64,000 nt of DNA. Source: an uncultured Actinomyces sp. GTDB lineage: Bacteria > Actinomycetota > Actinomycetes > Actinomycetales > Actinomycetaceae. Of the stretch, positions 8,363 to 18,002 are shown one piece after another (the first letter of the stretch is position 1; each line of letters begins with the position of its first letter). The notes beneath the pieces are model-generated. The model searched no databases and was not told the origin of the DNA. It worked only from the letters and a program-made list of their open reading frames with translations. The stretch covers positions 62,001 to 126,000 of the forward strand of contig URAS01000006.1 of assembly GCA_900545825.1 (NCBI GenBank), written 5' to 3'. The translations under genes were made by a program, and so were the position numbers.

Positions 8363-11300
8363 TTAATCCGCGGCGCTCGCGGCGGCGGGGTCCGCTGCGG
8401 GTGTCGTGCGGCGGACGTGGGCGACGAGGGCGAGGAGCAGGGGCACGCCGAGGATCGCGGCCAGCCCGGGCAGCAGGATGCCGGAGTCGTTGAGGGCGAA
8501 CGCGAAGAACTCCGTGACCAGCCAGCCTGCGAGGACGGCGCCGATGCCCGGGACAACCGTGGGGACCGCGGCGTCCTCATTCTGGGGCGCCAGCCACGAC
8601 CACGCCTGCCACCGCCACGTCGCAATCGTGCCGGTGATGCGCCGCGTCGACGTCGGCCGCGCGACACGCCGCTTGGCCAGGCCATACGCGAGGACGCACC
8701 AGGCGAGGACGAGGGCGGCGAGGACGACCCAGCGGTGCCCCGACCACGTGAGGGCCGACAGGTTGGCACCCAGCTTGCGGCTGATAATCGGCCACAGATC
8801 GCCGGTGAGGGCGGACTGGACGAACCGGCCCAGGTGGGTGCGCGACGCGGGCGGGCGCAGCCAGTCGGCGACGGCCACCCCGGTCCCGACGAGGCCGGTG
8901 CCCACCAGCGCGGCGAGGATCTTCTTCCACGACAGGCGCGCGCCCGACAGGAGGACGGCGGTGACAAACAGGCCGGGCAGCAGCGAGATCGGCCCGCCGA
9001 AGTCGGCGCCCATGCTGGGGGCGCCGTCGATCGCGGCGACGACCAGGCCGCCGACGACGAACAGGGTGATCCCGGCGGTCTTGCGGCCGCGGTTGACGAG
9101 CCACGCGGCGACGATGCCAATCGAGAAGAAGAACCCCGTGGCCGCCAGCGTGTAGGTCTCGTTGCCGGCGCCGTAGAAACGCGCCCCGGCCAGCGAGTTG
9201 AAGCCGTTCGGCGAATCGACGAGGACGTGCGCGCCCCGCGCGACGTCGAGCATGAGGAGGCCGGCGGTCGCCCCGCCGATCGCGACGAGGGCGCTCGCCG
9301 CGCGCCGCCACGCCAGCATCCCGAGGGCGGCGATGACCAGCGACGTCACCCACGTGTCGACGCGGACGACGTTGACCGGCAGATCCATCCGCCACCAGGG
9401 GATCAGCCCGATGAGGTAGCCGGACAGCGGCTGCGCGGCCAGCGTGAGGCACGCGAGCTCGCCCGCGCCGGCCAGCGCCAGCGAGCGCGCCCTGGTGGGC
9501 GCGAGGCGGCGCCACAGCGGCCGGATCGTGAGGATGAGGGCGAGGATGAACGCGGCGGTCGACACGGTGCGCAGCGGCGACTGGTAGGCGGACCGCGCCT
9601 TGGTGATGAGGCGGGCGCGCTGGGCGCCGTCCGCGACGGCATGCCACGTGTCGTTGGCCGCCATACCGCGGCCGATCTCGGTGATCGGGGCGCCGGACGG
9701 GTCGGTCAGTTGGCTCGGCTCGATGCCCACCCAGCTGGCGAGGGTCGGCCCGAGGTCGGACGTCTGGATCATCCCGGCGCGCCGCACCGACGCCGTGCGG
9801 GCCAGGCCGCCCTCGTGGTTCGGCAGCGAGACAAAACCGGCCTCCATCGTGCGGGTCATGTTGCTGGAGGTCGTCGAGACGACGAGGACGCGCGCGTCCT
9901 CGGGGAGGGCGGCGAGGACGGCCTCGAGGCGCGCGACCTGGCGGGCGACGATGTCGCTGGTCGCGCGGGCTTCGTCGACGGTCCCGGTGACGGCGGGGGC
10001 GGCCCGGTGGGTGACCATCTCGGGGTGGGCGGCGACGAGGTCGCCGACGGGCGTGCCGGCGCTGCCCCGGATCGGGTTAAACGAGCTGGTCACGGAGTCG
10101 ACGGGGATGTCGGCGGCGGTGAGCTCGTCGTTGCCGGCGGCACGCGCCTTGTCGAGGATGCCGTCGCGGACGCGCGAGACGGCGGCGTCGATGCGGGTCG
10201 GGTCGTCGTTGACCGAGTCGGCCTCGGCGTTGACGATCGTCAGCTCGTGGGTGGCGGCCGACTGGGCGACCTGCGAGGCGAAGGCCTCGTTGCCGACGGC
10301 GCCGGGCTCGACGGTGCCGGCGACCTGCCCGGTCGACGTGACGAGGGCGGTCGCGGCGTCGCCGCCGATCGCATGGGCGCTGACGTGCGCTTTCGTCAGG
10401 GCGTCGCCGAGTGACCCCAGGCGGCGGGTGTGCGAGCCGGTGGCCTCGGCGCGGCGGTAGTAGTCCCAGCCGGCGATCGTCGCGCCGGGCGCGGGGACCG
10501 GCTGCGTGGCGCAGAGGTCGCGCCCGCCCAGCGACTGGTTCCACACGGGCGCGGACGCGCTGGTCGCGAGGAACGCGTCGACCGGGCACGACCCGGAACC
10601 CGACGACAGGGGGATGAGGTTGAACAGGGCCGACTGGTTCGCCTGACGGCCGAACGCGCCGGACGAGAGATACCGCAGCTGCTCCCACGTCAACGAGTGG
10701 GTATAGAGGGCGACGACCGGGCCGTCCTCGTCCTTGTTGTCGCTGGTCGCGGCCGCATTCGGGGTGCGGGTGCCGGCGGCGATCGTCAGGACGGCCGCCC
10801 CGATCAGCCCGAGGGAAAGGCATGCGGCGGCGGCCCAACGGATCTGGCGCCACGGCATCGCGTGGTGGGCGCTCACATGGGTGTCGCCGGCGACGCAGAC
10901 GGCCGCGAGCAGCAGCGGCGCGGCGGTGACGACGACGATCCCGGCCACGAGAATCCCCGAGTCGTTAAACAGGACCCCGAGGACGCACGACGTGGCCAGG
11001 GCGATCGCCAGGGGCCGCAGCCCGGGGACGTGGTCGAGGACGTCGACGACGGCGCGGGACTCCGGGGACAGGTTGCGCGAGAGCAGGCGGCGGCTGGCCC
11101 ACCACAGGGCGATCGCGGCGAGCACGACGAGGATAAAGACGATGATCGCGAACGCCGACCCCGCGATCGTCCCGATCATCAGCGACGCCTTCTCGGCGAT
11201 GACCCCGCCGGCTTTGCCGTGGACGAGGGCGTCGACGAACGCGCCCGGATGCGACCGCACGCCCTTGGGGCGCGCATAGTCGCGCAGCGCGAAGTGGACG

Positions 11301-13213
11301 AGCAGGCCGACCGTCAGCGCGCCGATCCACACGAGGTCGCGCTTCCGGAATCGTCCGCGCAGAAGGAGGATGATGAGGATGAGGACGCCCGGCATGAGGG
11401 CAATCGGCCCGCCGACGTCGGCGCCCAGGCTCGCCGACCCGTCGACCGAGACGACCCACATGCCGCCTGCGGTCGTGACGACGAGGGCGGCCAGGCGCGC
11501 GCCGCCCTGGACGAGCAGCGTCCCGAAGAGGGCGATCGCCGCCAGCGTCGCCACCATAATGACGGCGAACTGCGAGTTCCCGATCCCATAGAACCGGGCA
11601 CCCATGAGCGACGAGAAGCCCATCGCCGCATCGAGCGGGAGGACGGACGTGCGCGCGGCCAGCGAGAGGATGATGACCGACGCCAGGGTGATCGCGCCGA
11701 CCGGAACCCAGCGGGCGACGCGCGCCTGGGGCGCAATCGCGCGGGCAATCCCGCCGGCGGCGGCCGCAACGAGGGCGAGGGCGGCCGCGAACGCGACAGC
11801 CACGCCGAGGAGGCCGAGGGCGGCCGGCAGCGGTGCCCCCGATCCCAGGCGCCACGTGGGGACGAGGTTGGCAAGGTAGGTCGCCAGCGGCAGGCACATC
11901 ATGACGTAGGCGACCCCGCGCAGGCGGCGCAGGCTCCGCCAGCTGGCCCCGGCCAGTTTTCGGCCGAACAGGAGGACGACGAGGGCGATGACGACGCCCG
12001 CGGTGAGGACGGCGAGGACGACCATGATGAGCGGCTGCGTCGACGCGGCGACGCGCGCGTGGAGGGCATTGTCGGCCAGCGTGTCCTGCCGGGTCGTGAG
12101 GTCGGATTGCGCGAGCGGCGACGCCCCCATCTGCATCGACAGCGGTAGCGACGCGCCGACGCCATTCCGGACGGCGGTGATCCCGGAGCCGGGCAGCTCG
12201 GGGATGGCCGGCAGCCCCGCGGAGGCGACGATCTGCTGGGTGAGGTCGGCCGTGAGGACCAGGCCGGCTTGCCGGGTCGACCCCGACTGGGCGAACCCCG
12301 TCGACACGTCGCGGGTCGACACGATGGCGGCCTGGAGGGCGGCGGCGTCGGTGCCGTCGGCCAGTGACGTGATGATGACCTGGGTGGTCGGGTCGAGCGC
12401 GGCGACGACGGCGTTGAGCCTGGTCAGCAGGGATTTCGTGCGGGCGGGCGAGCCGGTCGGGGCCGGGGAAAGCTGGGGGAGGGCGGGCGCCGACGCGGCC
12501 TTCGTCGTCGAGGCGACGTGTAGGCGCGGCGCGTCGATATCGGCGTCGACGACGGTCACGTGCGCGTGGCGGGACGAGCGGACGACCGCCCTCGCCAGCG
12601 CGGAATCGGAGGCGGGGGCGGCCTCATCGGGCGTGGCGGCGTGGCCCGCGCGGGCCAGGGCGATCCCGGCGCCGGGCCCGATCGAGTGGCTGGTCAGGCC
12701 AAACGCGTCGAGGGCGGAGCGCAGCAGCCCCATGCGGGTGTCGTTCGACGTCTGGAGGTCGCTCGCGCGCCACCGCGTGCCGGAAACCTCGCTGAGGGCG
12801 GGGCAGGTGCCGCCGGAACGGCCGTCCTCGTCGGTGACACGGCGGCCCGTCTGCAGCGTCAGCCAGCCGTCCACGGGGCACGCCACCTGCTGCTCGCCGC
12901 GCGCCACCTGGTTGGCGACCGCGCCGGACGCAGCCCGCTTCGCCAGCGCCGGATAGGCGCCGAGGTCGTCGATATCGCGCCAGGTCAGGCCCGATACACC
13001 GAGGACGACGAGGGGCGGCGTCTGGCGCGGAGTGACGGCCCGGCTGACGTCGGGGTAAATGGCCAGCTGCTGGGCGGTCATCTCTTGGGGTGCGTCCTCG
13101 TCCGGCTGCGTCCTCGCGAGGGCGACGACGTCGGAAACCAGCAGGGCAATGACCGCGATCGCGATGAGGGCGAACGCGTGTCGGGTGGATATCCGCATGC
13201 TGGCTATTCTCAT
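8363..13213 (-). CDS. Internally duplicated alkaline-phosphatase-like / polytopic membrane protein
   Basis: 1616 residues. The protein is two tandem copies of one module of about 800 residues. Each copy has an extracytoplasmic region of about 375 residues with an alkaline-phosphatase/sulfatase-like look, then a block of about ten membrane helices. Matching landmarks: LTWRDI (76-81) against LTWEQL; CPVD at 112 against 876; GARFYGIGN at 538 against GARFYGAGN at 1343; DGSASLGADVGGP against DGAPSMGADFGGP; FNDSGIL against LNDSGIL. An N-terminal helix (about 13-33) acts as a signal anchor. I do not know the function; cell-envelope or teichoic/polyprenyl phosphate handling is a guess from the fold. 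A second possible start is at 13198 (MRISTRH). It is divergent from pheA. Confidence 0.85.
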   Translation of the reverse strand: MRIASMRISTRHAFALIAIAVIALLVSDVVALARTQPDEDAPQEMTAQQLAIYPDVSRAVTPRQTPPLVVLGVSGLTWRDIDDLGAYPALAKRAASGAVANQVARGEQQVACPVDGWLTLQTGRRVTDEDGRSGGTCPALSEVSGTRWRASDLQTSNDTRMGLLRSALDAFGLTSHSIGPGAGIALARAGHAATPDEAAPASDSALARAVVRSSRHAHVTVVDADIDAPRLHVASTTKAASAPALPQLSPAPTGSPARTKSLLTRLNAVVAALDPTTQVIITSLADGTDAAALQAAIVSTRDVSTGFAQSGSTRQAGLVLTADLTQQIVASAGLPAIPELPGSGITAVRNGVGASLPLSMQMGASPLAQSDLTTRQDTLADNALHARVAASTQPLIMVVLAVLTAGVVIALVVLLFGRKLAGASWRSLRRLRGVAYVMMCLPLATYLANLVPTWRLGSGAPLPAALGLLGVAVAFAAALALVAAAAGGIARAIAPQARVARWVPVGAITLASVIILSLAARTSVLPLDAAMGFSSLMGARFYGIGNSQFAVIMVATLAAIALFGTLLVQGGARLAALVVTTAGGMWVVSVDGSASLGADVGGPIALMPGVLILIILLLRGRFRKRDLVWIGALTVGLLVHFALRDYARPKGVRSHPGAFVDALVHGKAGGVIAEKASLMIGTIAGSAFAIIVFILVVLAAIALWWASRRLLSRNLSPESRAVVDVLDHVPGLRPLAIALATSCVLGVLFNDSGILVAGIVVVTAAPLLLAAVCVAGDTHVSAHHAMPWRQIRWAAAACLSLGLIGAAVLTIAAGTRTPNAAATSDNKDEDGPVVALYTHSLTWEQLRYLSSGAFGRQANQSALFNLIPLSSGSGSCPVDAFLATSASAPVWNQSLGGRDLCATQPVPAPGATIAGWDYYRRAEATGSHTRRLGSLGDALTKAHVSAHAIGGDAATALVTSTGQVAGTVEPGAVGNEAFASQVAQSAATHELTIVNAEADSVNDDPTRIDAAVSRVRDGILDKARAAGNDELTAADIPVDSVTSSFNPIRGSAGTPVGDLVAAHPEMVTHRAAPAVTGTVDEARATSDIVARQVARLEAVLAALPEDARVLVVSTTSSNMTRTMEAGFVSLPNHEGGLARTASVRRAGMIQTSDLGPTLASWVGIEPSQLTDPSGAPITEIGRGMAANDTWHAVADGAQRARLITKARSAYQSPLRTVSTAAFILALILTIRPLWRRLAPTRARSLALAGAGELACLTLAAQPLSGYLIGLIPWWRMDLPVNVVRVDTWVTSLVIAALGMLAWRRAASALVAIGGATAGLLMLDVARGAHVLVDSPNGFNSLAGARFYGAGNETYTLAATGFFFSIGIVAAWLVNRGRKTAGITLFVVGGLVVAAIDGAPSMGADFGGPISLLPGLFVTAVLLSGARLSWKKILAALVGTGLVGTGVAVADWLRPPASRTHLGRFVQSALTGDLWPIISRKLGANLSALTWSGHRWVVLAALVLAWCVLAYGLAKRRVARPTSTRRITGTIATWRWQAWSWLAPQNEDAAVPTVVPGIGAVLAGWLVTEFFAFALNDSGILLPGLAAILGVPLLLALVAHVRRTTPAADPAAASAAD

Positions 13214-13264
13214 GGGCGCCAGTGTAGCGGGGCTAGCCTGAAGACCTCCGGAGAAAGGTTGGCC

Positions 13265-14188
13265 ATGTCCGCCCCGATGTCATACGCGTTCCTCGGGCCG
13301 TTCGGCACGTTCTGTCACCAGGCCGTCGCCCAGGTTGCCCCCGCGGACGCCGAACTCGTGCCCTGCGCGGGCGAACGCGTGGCGATGGACGCGACCCGCG
13401 ACCGCCGCACCGAGCGGACGGTCGTTCCCATCGAGAACTCGGTCGAGGGCGGCGTGACGGCGACCCTCGACTCGCTGGCGTGGGGCAAGCGGCTGCAGAT
13501 CGTCCAGGAAATCATCGTCCCCGTCGCGTTCACGCTGGCCGTGCGCCCCGGTACGCGGCTCGAAGACATTAAACAGGTCGGCACCCATTCGCACGCGTGG
13601 GCGCAATGCCGCAACTGGGCGGCCGACACCCTGCCTGACGCCCACCATACGCCGACGACCTCGACCGCCGAGGCCGCCCGGCTGCTCGCCGAGGGCCCCC
13701 AAAGCTTCCAGGCGTGCCTGTCGTCCGCGGCCGCCGTCCAGATGTACGGCCTCACCCCGCTGATCAGCGACGTCGCCGACAACAAGGGCGCGGTCACGCG
13801 GTTCGTCGTCCTCTCGCTGCCGGGCCACGTGCCCGACGCCACCGGCGCCGACAAGACGACGATCCAGGTTCGGCTCCGCGAAAACCACGCCGGTGCGCTG
13901 CTGCAGATGCTCGAGCAGTTCCGCGCCCGCGGCGTCGACCTCACCCGCATCGAATCGCGCCCCGTCGCCGGCCAGCCCGGCAGCTACGGCTTCTCGATCG
14001 ACCTGGCCGGCCACGTTCGCGAGGAACGCGTCCAGGCCGCCCTCAACGGCGTCTATCGGACCTGCGCCGACGTGCGGTTCCTCGGCTCGTACCCCCGCGC
14101 CGACGAACGCTGCAACGAGGTCGAGGCCGGCACCGAGGACGCCGACTTCGTCGCCGCGCGCGAGTGGGTGCAGGCGCTCCTCGACTGA
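13265..14188 (+). CDS. pheA: Prephenate dehydratase
   Basis: 307 residues. It converts prephenate to phenylpyruvate in phenylalanine synthesis. I start at ATG 13265, six bases after GGAGAAAGG. The catalytic periplasmic-binding-like domain begins AFLGPFGTFCHQA and carries the conserved TRF signature at 178-180 (NKGAVTRF). The C-terminal ACT domain contains TRIESRP and should bind phenylalanine for feedback inhibition. There is no chorismate mutase domain, the usual actinobacterial arrangement. The ACT role is from family knowledge. Confidence 0.94.
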   Translation: MSAPMSYAFLGPFGTFCHQAVAQVAPADAELVPCAGERVAMDATRDRRTERTVVPIENSVEGGVTATLDSLAWGKRLQIVQEIIVPVAFTLAVRPGTRLEDIKQVGTHSHAWAQCRNWAADTLPDAHHTPTTSTAEAARLLAEGPQSFQACLSSAAAVQMYGLTPLISDVADNKGAVTRFVVLSLPGHVPDATGADKTTIQVRLRENHAGALLQMLEQFRARGVDLTRIESRPVAGQPGSYGFSIDLAGHVREERVQAALNGVYRTCADVRFLGSYPRADERCNEVEAGTEDADFVAAREWVQALLD

Positions 14189-14189
14189 G

Positions 14190-14260
14190 GCGAAACGCTC
14201 ACCTCGTTTGTCGATTCTGTCCGGTAATCGGTAGTAATGACAATTTGGGTGAGCGTTTCG
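14190..14260. repeat. Inverted repeat, second palindromic family, copy 2
   Basis: GCGAAACGCTCACC at the left and GGTGAGCGTTTCG at the right bracket a loop with TTTGTC and GACAA, matching the element at 8276-8346. It lies between convergent pheA and the lipid kinase gene. Confidence 0.8.
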
Positions 14261-14303
14261 GTGGAGAACCCCTGGTGCGCGCCGGCCTCGTCAGACCTGC
14301 GCG

Positions 14304-15410
14304 TCAGATCGTGCGGACGACGAGGGCGTGCTGGTCGAGGGCGACGTGCAACTGCTGGGCGTTCCCGATGTGGTCGCCGTCGACCTGGACGCGTTTGGGT
14401 TCGCCCTCGACGGTGACCGTGGCCTCGCGGGCCCGATCCATCGTCATCGTCGACGTCACCGCGGCCATCCGCGGCCGCCCGCCGACGGCGCGCGCGATGA
14501 CGTGGCTGCCCAGTTCGGCCCAGCCAACCAGGCCGCCGCGCACGTCGATCGCCGTCACTTCCATCCACCCGTCGGTCGGGTCGGCGCCGGGAACCAGGCG
14601 CAGACCGGCGGTCAGCTCGCCACACGAGACGAACAACAGGGTGCGGGCGCGCACGCTCGCCGCTTTCGGGGTGTCGGCGTAACGCACCGTGAGGTTGAGG
14701 GAGGGGCTACGCAGCGCCCTCACGCCAGAGACGACGTAGGCGCCCCAGCCAATGCGCGACTTCCAGTCGGCGGACACGCCCGCCATCATGTCGGCGTCGA
14801 AGCCGACGCCCGCGATGACGAGGAACGGGTGACGGTACTGGTTGTCGTCCAGCCGCATCCACCCCAGGTCGAGGGCGGTTTCGCGGCCGGTCAACGCGAT
14901 CTGGCAGGCCTGCGTCAGCGAGTCGACGGGGATCCCCAGGTTGCGAGCCAGCAGGTTGCCCGTGCCGATGGGGAGGATCCCGATGGGGATCTGGGTGCCC
15001 GCCAGCTCGCCGCACGCCATCCGCACGGTCCCGTCGCCGCCCGCGATGAGGACGAGCGCGGCGCCGCCCTCGCGGGCCGCACGGGCCTGACCAGCACCGG
15101 CGTCGGCGGTGGACGTCTCGAGGAACCGCGGCTGCCCCCACCCGGCCGCCAGCGCCGCCGTCGTCACCGTCGTGCGGAGGGCGTCCATGTCGGCGACCTT
15201 CGCGGGGTTGACGATCACCCACACGCCGCCGGTCCCGGCGTCGTCCTGCGTGACCGGGTGCTGGGGGAGCGTGGCCTGCCCCAGGGCCGCCGGGGTCAGG
15301 AGCCGGCGCGGCCGCGAGCGGCGGAACGCCAAATTGGCGAGAATGAGTGCCCATACGGCGAGGGCAAGGGCCACCAGGGCGATGATGAGGGCCCATGTCG
15401 CTGTCGTCAT
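14304..15410 (-). CDS. Diacylglycerol kinase catalytic-domain protein
   Basis: 368 residues from ATG 15410. Residues 8-30 form an N-terminal membrane helix, unusual against plain soluble DgkB but common in actinobacterial members. The catalytic domain carries GGDGT at 124-128 and PIGTGNLLAR just after, the ATP-binding signatures of the DAGK/YegS/sphingosine kinase family. It probably phosphorylates a diacylglycerol-type membrane lipid, returning it to phospholipid synthesis; the exact lipid is unknown. It is divergent from serS, with starts 68 bases apart. Confidence 0.88.
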   Translation of the reverse strand: MTTATWALIIALVALALAVWALILANLAFRRSRPRRLLTPAALGQATLPQHPVTQDDAGTGGVWVIVNPAKVADMDALRTTVTTAALAAGWGQPRFLETSTADAGAGQARAAREGGAALVLIAGGDGTVRMACGELAGTQIPIGILPIGTGNLLARNLGIPVDSLTQACQIALTGRETALDLGWMRLDDNQYRHPFLVIAGVGFDADMMAGVSADWKSRIGWGAYVVSGVRALRSPSLNLTVRYADTPKAASVRARTLLFVSCGELTAGLRLVPGADPTDGWMEVTAIDVRGGLVGWAELGSHVIARAVGGRPRMAAVTSTMTMDRAREATVTVEGEPKRVQVDGDHIGNAQQLHVALDQHALVVRTI

Positions 15411-15478
15411 GGTCACCAGCTTAAGGGAGCCGGCGCCGAGGCGCGGGGATCGCCCAGCCAATCGGGTAGGCTGGGCCC

Positions 15479-16753
15479 ATGATCGATATGCGAGCATTGC
15501 GTGAAAACCCGGAGCCTGCAAAGGCTTCCCAGATCGCCCGTGGTGCGGATCCCGCCGACGTGGATCGCGCCCTCGAGGCCGACAAAGCCTGGCGCGAGGC
15601 GCTGTCGACGTTCGAGTCGCGCCGCGCCGAGCAGAAGGCCCTGTCGAAGCAGATCGGTCAGGCATCGAAAGACGAGCGCCCGGCGATCCTCGCCCGCGCG
15701 AAAGAGATGGCCGCCGAGGTGAAAGAGCTCGAGGCCGCCGCCTCCGCCGCCGAACAGGCCGCCAAGGATGCCGCCTACGTCATCCCCAACATCGTCAACC
15801 CCGGCGTCCCGGCCGGCGGCGAGGACGACTACGTTGTCTTGGCGACCCACGGCGAACCGCGTGACTTCGCGGCCGAGGGCGTGACGGTGCGCGACCACCT
15901 TGAGGTCGGCGAAGGCCTCGACATCATCGACACCAAGCGCGGCGCCAAGGTATCGGGCTCGCGCTTCTACTTCCTCAAGGGCCTGGGCGCCCGCCTGGAA
16001 ATCGCCATGCTGACCTGCGGCCTCGACGTCGTCACCGCGAACGGGTTCACCCCGATGATCACCCCGACGATGGTCTCCCCGCGCACGATGGGTGGCACCG
16101 GCTTCCTCGGCAAGCACGCCGACGAAATCTACTACCTGCCCGCCGACGACCTCTACCTCACGGGCACGTCCGAGGTGGCGCTCGCGGGCTACCACACCGA
16201 CGAAATCATCGACGTGTCCGACGGCCCGATCCGCTACGCCGGCTGGTCGTCGTGCTACCGCCGCGAGGCCGGTTCGCACGGCAAGGACGTCCGTGGCATC
16301 ATCCGCGTCCACCAGTTCAACAAGGTCGAGATGTTCGCCTACACGCTGCCGGAAGACTCGTTTGACGAGCACAAGCGGCTCCTCGCCATCGAGGAAGAGA
16401 TGCTGACGAAGCTCGAGCTGCCCTACCGCGTCATCCACACGGCCGCGGGCGATCTCGGGTCGTCGGCCGCCGAAAAGTTCGACTGCGAGGCGTGGCTGCC
16501 GTCGCAGCAGCGCTACCTCGAGCTGACGTCGACCTCGAACTGCACGACCTTCCAGGCCCGCCGCCTGGGCATTCGTTACCGCGGCGAGGACGGTACCCAG
16601 CCGGTCGCCACGCTCAACGGCACGGTCATCAACACCCGCTGGATCGTCCCGTTCCTCGAGAACCACCAGCAGGCCGACGGCTCGGTCTACATTCCGAAGG
16701 CCCTGCGCCCCTACATGGGTGGCCGCGAGGTCATCGAGGCCCCCACCCGCTAG
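15479..16753 (+). CDS. serS: Seryl-tRNA synthetase
   Basis: 424 residues, standard length. It charges tRNA-Ser (and tRNA-Sec where present) with serine. The N-terminal coiled-coil tRNA-binding arm spans about residues 25-100. The class II core includes TGTSEVAL, motif 2 (GWSSCYRREAGSHGKDVRG), and motif 3 (LNGTVINTRWIVPFLENHQ), a form seen in actinobacterial enzymes. Start at ATG 15479 gives MIDMRALRENPE, typical of the family. The lacI gene follows after 12 bases and may be partly co-transcribed. Confidence 0.97.
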   Translation: MIDMRALRENPEPAKASQIARGADPADVDRALEADKAWREALSTFESRRAEQKALSKQIGQASKDERPAILARAKEMAAEVKELEAAASAAEQAAKDAAYVIPNIVNPGVPAGGEDDYVVLATHGEPRDFAAEGVTVRDHLEVGEGLDIIDTKRGAKVSGSRFYFLKGLGARLEIAMLTCGLDVVTANGFTPMITPTMVSPRTMGGTGFLGKHADEIYYLPADDLYLTGTSEVALAGYHTDEIIDVSDGPIRYAGWSSCYRREAGSHGKDVRGIIRVHQFNKVEMFAYTLPEDSFDEHKRLLAIEEEMLTKLELPYRVIHTAAGDLGSSAAEKFDCEAWLPSQQRYLELTSTSNCTTFQARRLGIRYRGEDGTQPVATLNGTVINTRWIVPFLENHQQADGSVYIPKALRPYMGGREVIEAPTR

Positions 16754-16765
16754 ATCGGCTGCGCC

Positions 16766-17815
16766 GTGGCAGGAAGCTCGCGTCGGAAGGCGTCGGGGCG
16801 CGTCCTCATGTCGGACGTGGCCCGCGCCGCCGGAGTGTCGTCGCAGACCGTGTCGCGCACCCTGTCCGGGCGTGGCGCGGTGTCCGAGGCCACCCGGCAG
16901 CGGGTCCTCGATGCCGCCCGCGAACTCGGCTATCACCCCGACGCGCACGCCCAGATGCTCGCGTCGGGGGCGTCGCGTACCGTCGGCGTCCTCATGGTGG
17001 GCGAGCTCTCGCACGGCCGCATGCATTCGTACGTCGCCCTCGAGCGGGTCGAGCACCTGCGCGGCCAGTTCGTCATTTCGGTGACGGCCGAGCCCGACGA
17101 CCCCGATTCGTTGGACGACGCCCTCCAGTATTTGGATGCCGCGAACGTCAAGTCGATTGTCCTGCTGGGGCAGCGTTCCGACGCCGTCGACCGGCTGCTT
17201 CCCCACGTCAGTGTGCCCTGCGTCGTCGTCATCAACACGGCGGTGACGTCGGCGCCGTGCAGCCGCGTCGGCATCGACCAGGCCGGGGGCGTCCACGCGA
17301 CGATGGACCACCTCTCGGCCGCCGGGTGGCGGCGACCGGTCGCCATCGTCCCCGCGGGGTACGACGTCGACGCCCGAGTCCGGGAACAGGCTTTTCGTGA
17401 ATGGTGTGCGGGCCACGGCGTGCCCGCCCGCGTCATCGAGGCGCCCGGATGGGACTGCGCGGACGGGGCGGCTGCCGCTAGTACCCTCGTGTCCGGGCTG
17501 GCCGATGGTGAGGGCGCCGCGATCGACTTCGACGCCGTCGTCGCCGGCAATGACTCGCTGGCTATCGGGGTGGCCGCTCGGTTGCGCGACCACGGATTAG
17601 CGCCCGGACGCGATTTCGCGCTGACCGGGTTCGACGACATCGAGGTCGCCGCGTTCCAGTGGCCGGGCCTCACCAGTGTGCGACAGGATTTCGGCCAGCT
17701 GGCCCGGGTGATCGCCGACGAGCTCGACTACCTCGTCGCCGGCGGTGACCCCCGCGAGCAGATCCTCCCCACCCACCTGGTCCCGCGGGCGTCCTCGGCC
17801 CGCCCCACCCCGTGA
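16766..17815 (+). CDS. LacI-family transcriptional regulator, probable fuc operon regulator
   Basis: 349 residues, GTG start. The helix-turn-helix is at about 14-35 (LMSDVARAAGVSSQTVSRTLSG), followed by the hinge helix and a periplasmic-binding-protein-like effector domain (TGFDDIEVAA near the C-terminus). Downstream lies the L-fucose operon with two LacI-type operator palindromes at 18003-18028, so local control of that operon is the simplest reading. The effector is unproven. The TGA stop is formed by the first bases of a palindromic repeat. Confidence 0.9.
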   Translation: MAGSSRRKASGRVLMSDVARAAGVSSQTVSRTLSGRGAVSEATRQRVLDAARELGYHPDAHAQMLASGASRTVGVLMVGELSHGRMHSYVALERVEHLRGQFVISVTAEPDDPDSLDDALQYLDAANVKSIVLLGQRSDAVDRLLPHVSVPCVVVINTAVTSAPCSRVGIDQAGGVHATMDHLSAAGWRRPVAIVPAGYDVDARVREQAFREWCAGHGVPARVIEAPGWDCADGAAAASTLVSGLADGEGAAIDFDAVVAGNDSLAIGVAARLRDHGLAPGRDFALTGFDDIEVAAFQWPGLTSVRQDFGQLARVIADELDYLVAGGDPREQILPTHLVPRASSARPTP

Positions 17816-17890
17816 CCGTGATCCTTTCGTCCGTTTTCATCGCGCTCATGCCCGAAAACCGGTAAACGTGACCTTTTTTTGATCAGGTTC
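17812..17890. repeat. Two-hairpin palindromic repeat, B-A orientation
   Basis: GTGACCGTGATCC, a TCGTCC loop and a degenerate right arm form hairpin B; hairpin A follows (GTAAACGTGACC, T-tract, GATCAGGTTC). The arms are more diverged than in other copies. The lacI stop TGA is its second to fourth base. Confidence 0.75.
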
Positions 17891-18002
17891 CTCCGGCGGC
17901 TCGCGCCCATCGCCCCTGATCGCTGAACCTTTACTCGTCCTCGCCTCTCCATTGTGAGGGCGCCCTCACCGATTTCTGATCGGCAAATTGTGTCGATGGG
18001 GT

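Noticed and set aside
8348..12148. Long plus-strand frames opposite the duplicated membrane protein
   Set aside because: Arg/Gly/Asp-rich low-complexity products without domains, while the minus-strand frame shows clear helices and internal duplication.
8363..13213. Assembly duplication producing the double-module protein
   Set aside because: The two halves are strongly diverged at nucleotide and protein level, so a collapsed or duplicated assembly cannot explain them.
15413..17593. 726-codon minus-strand frame across serS and lacI
   Set aside because: It overlaps two recognisable plus-strand genes and has no family features.
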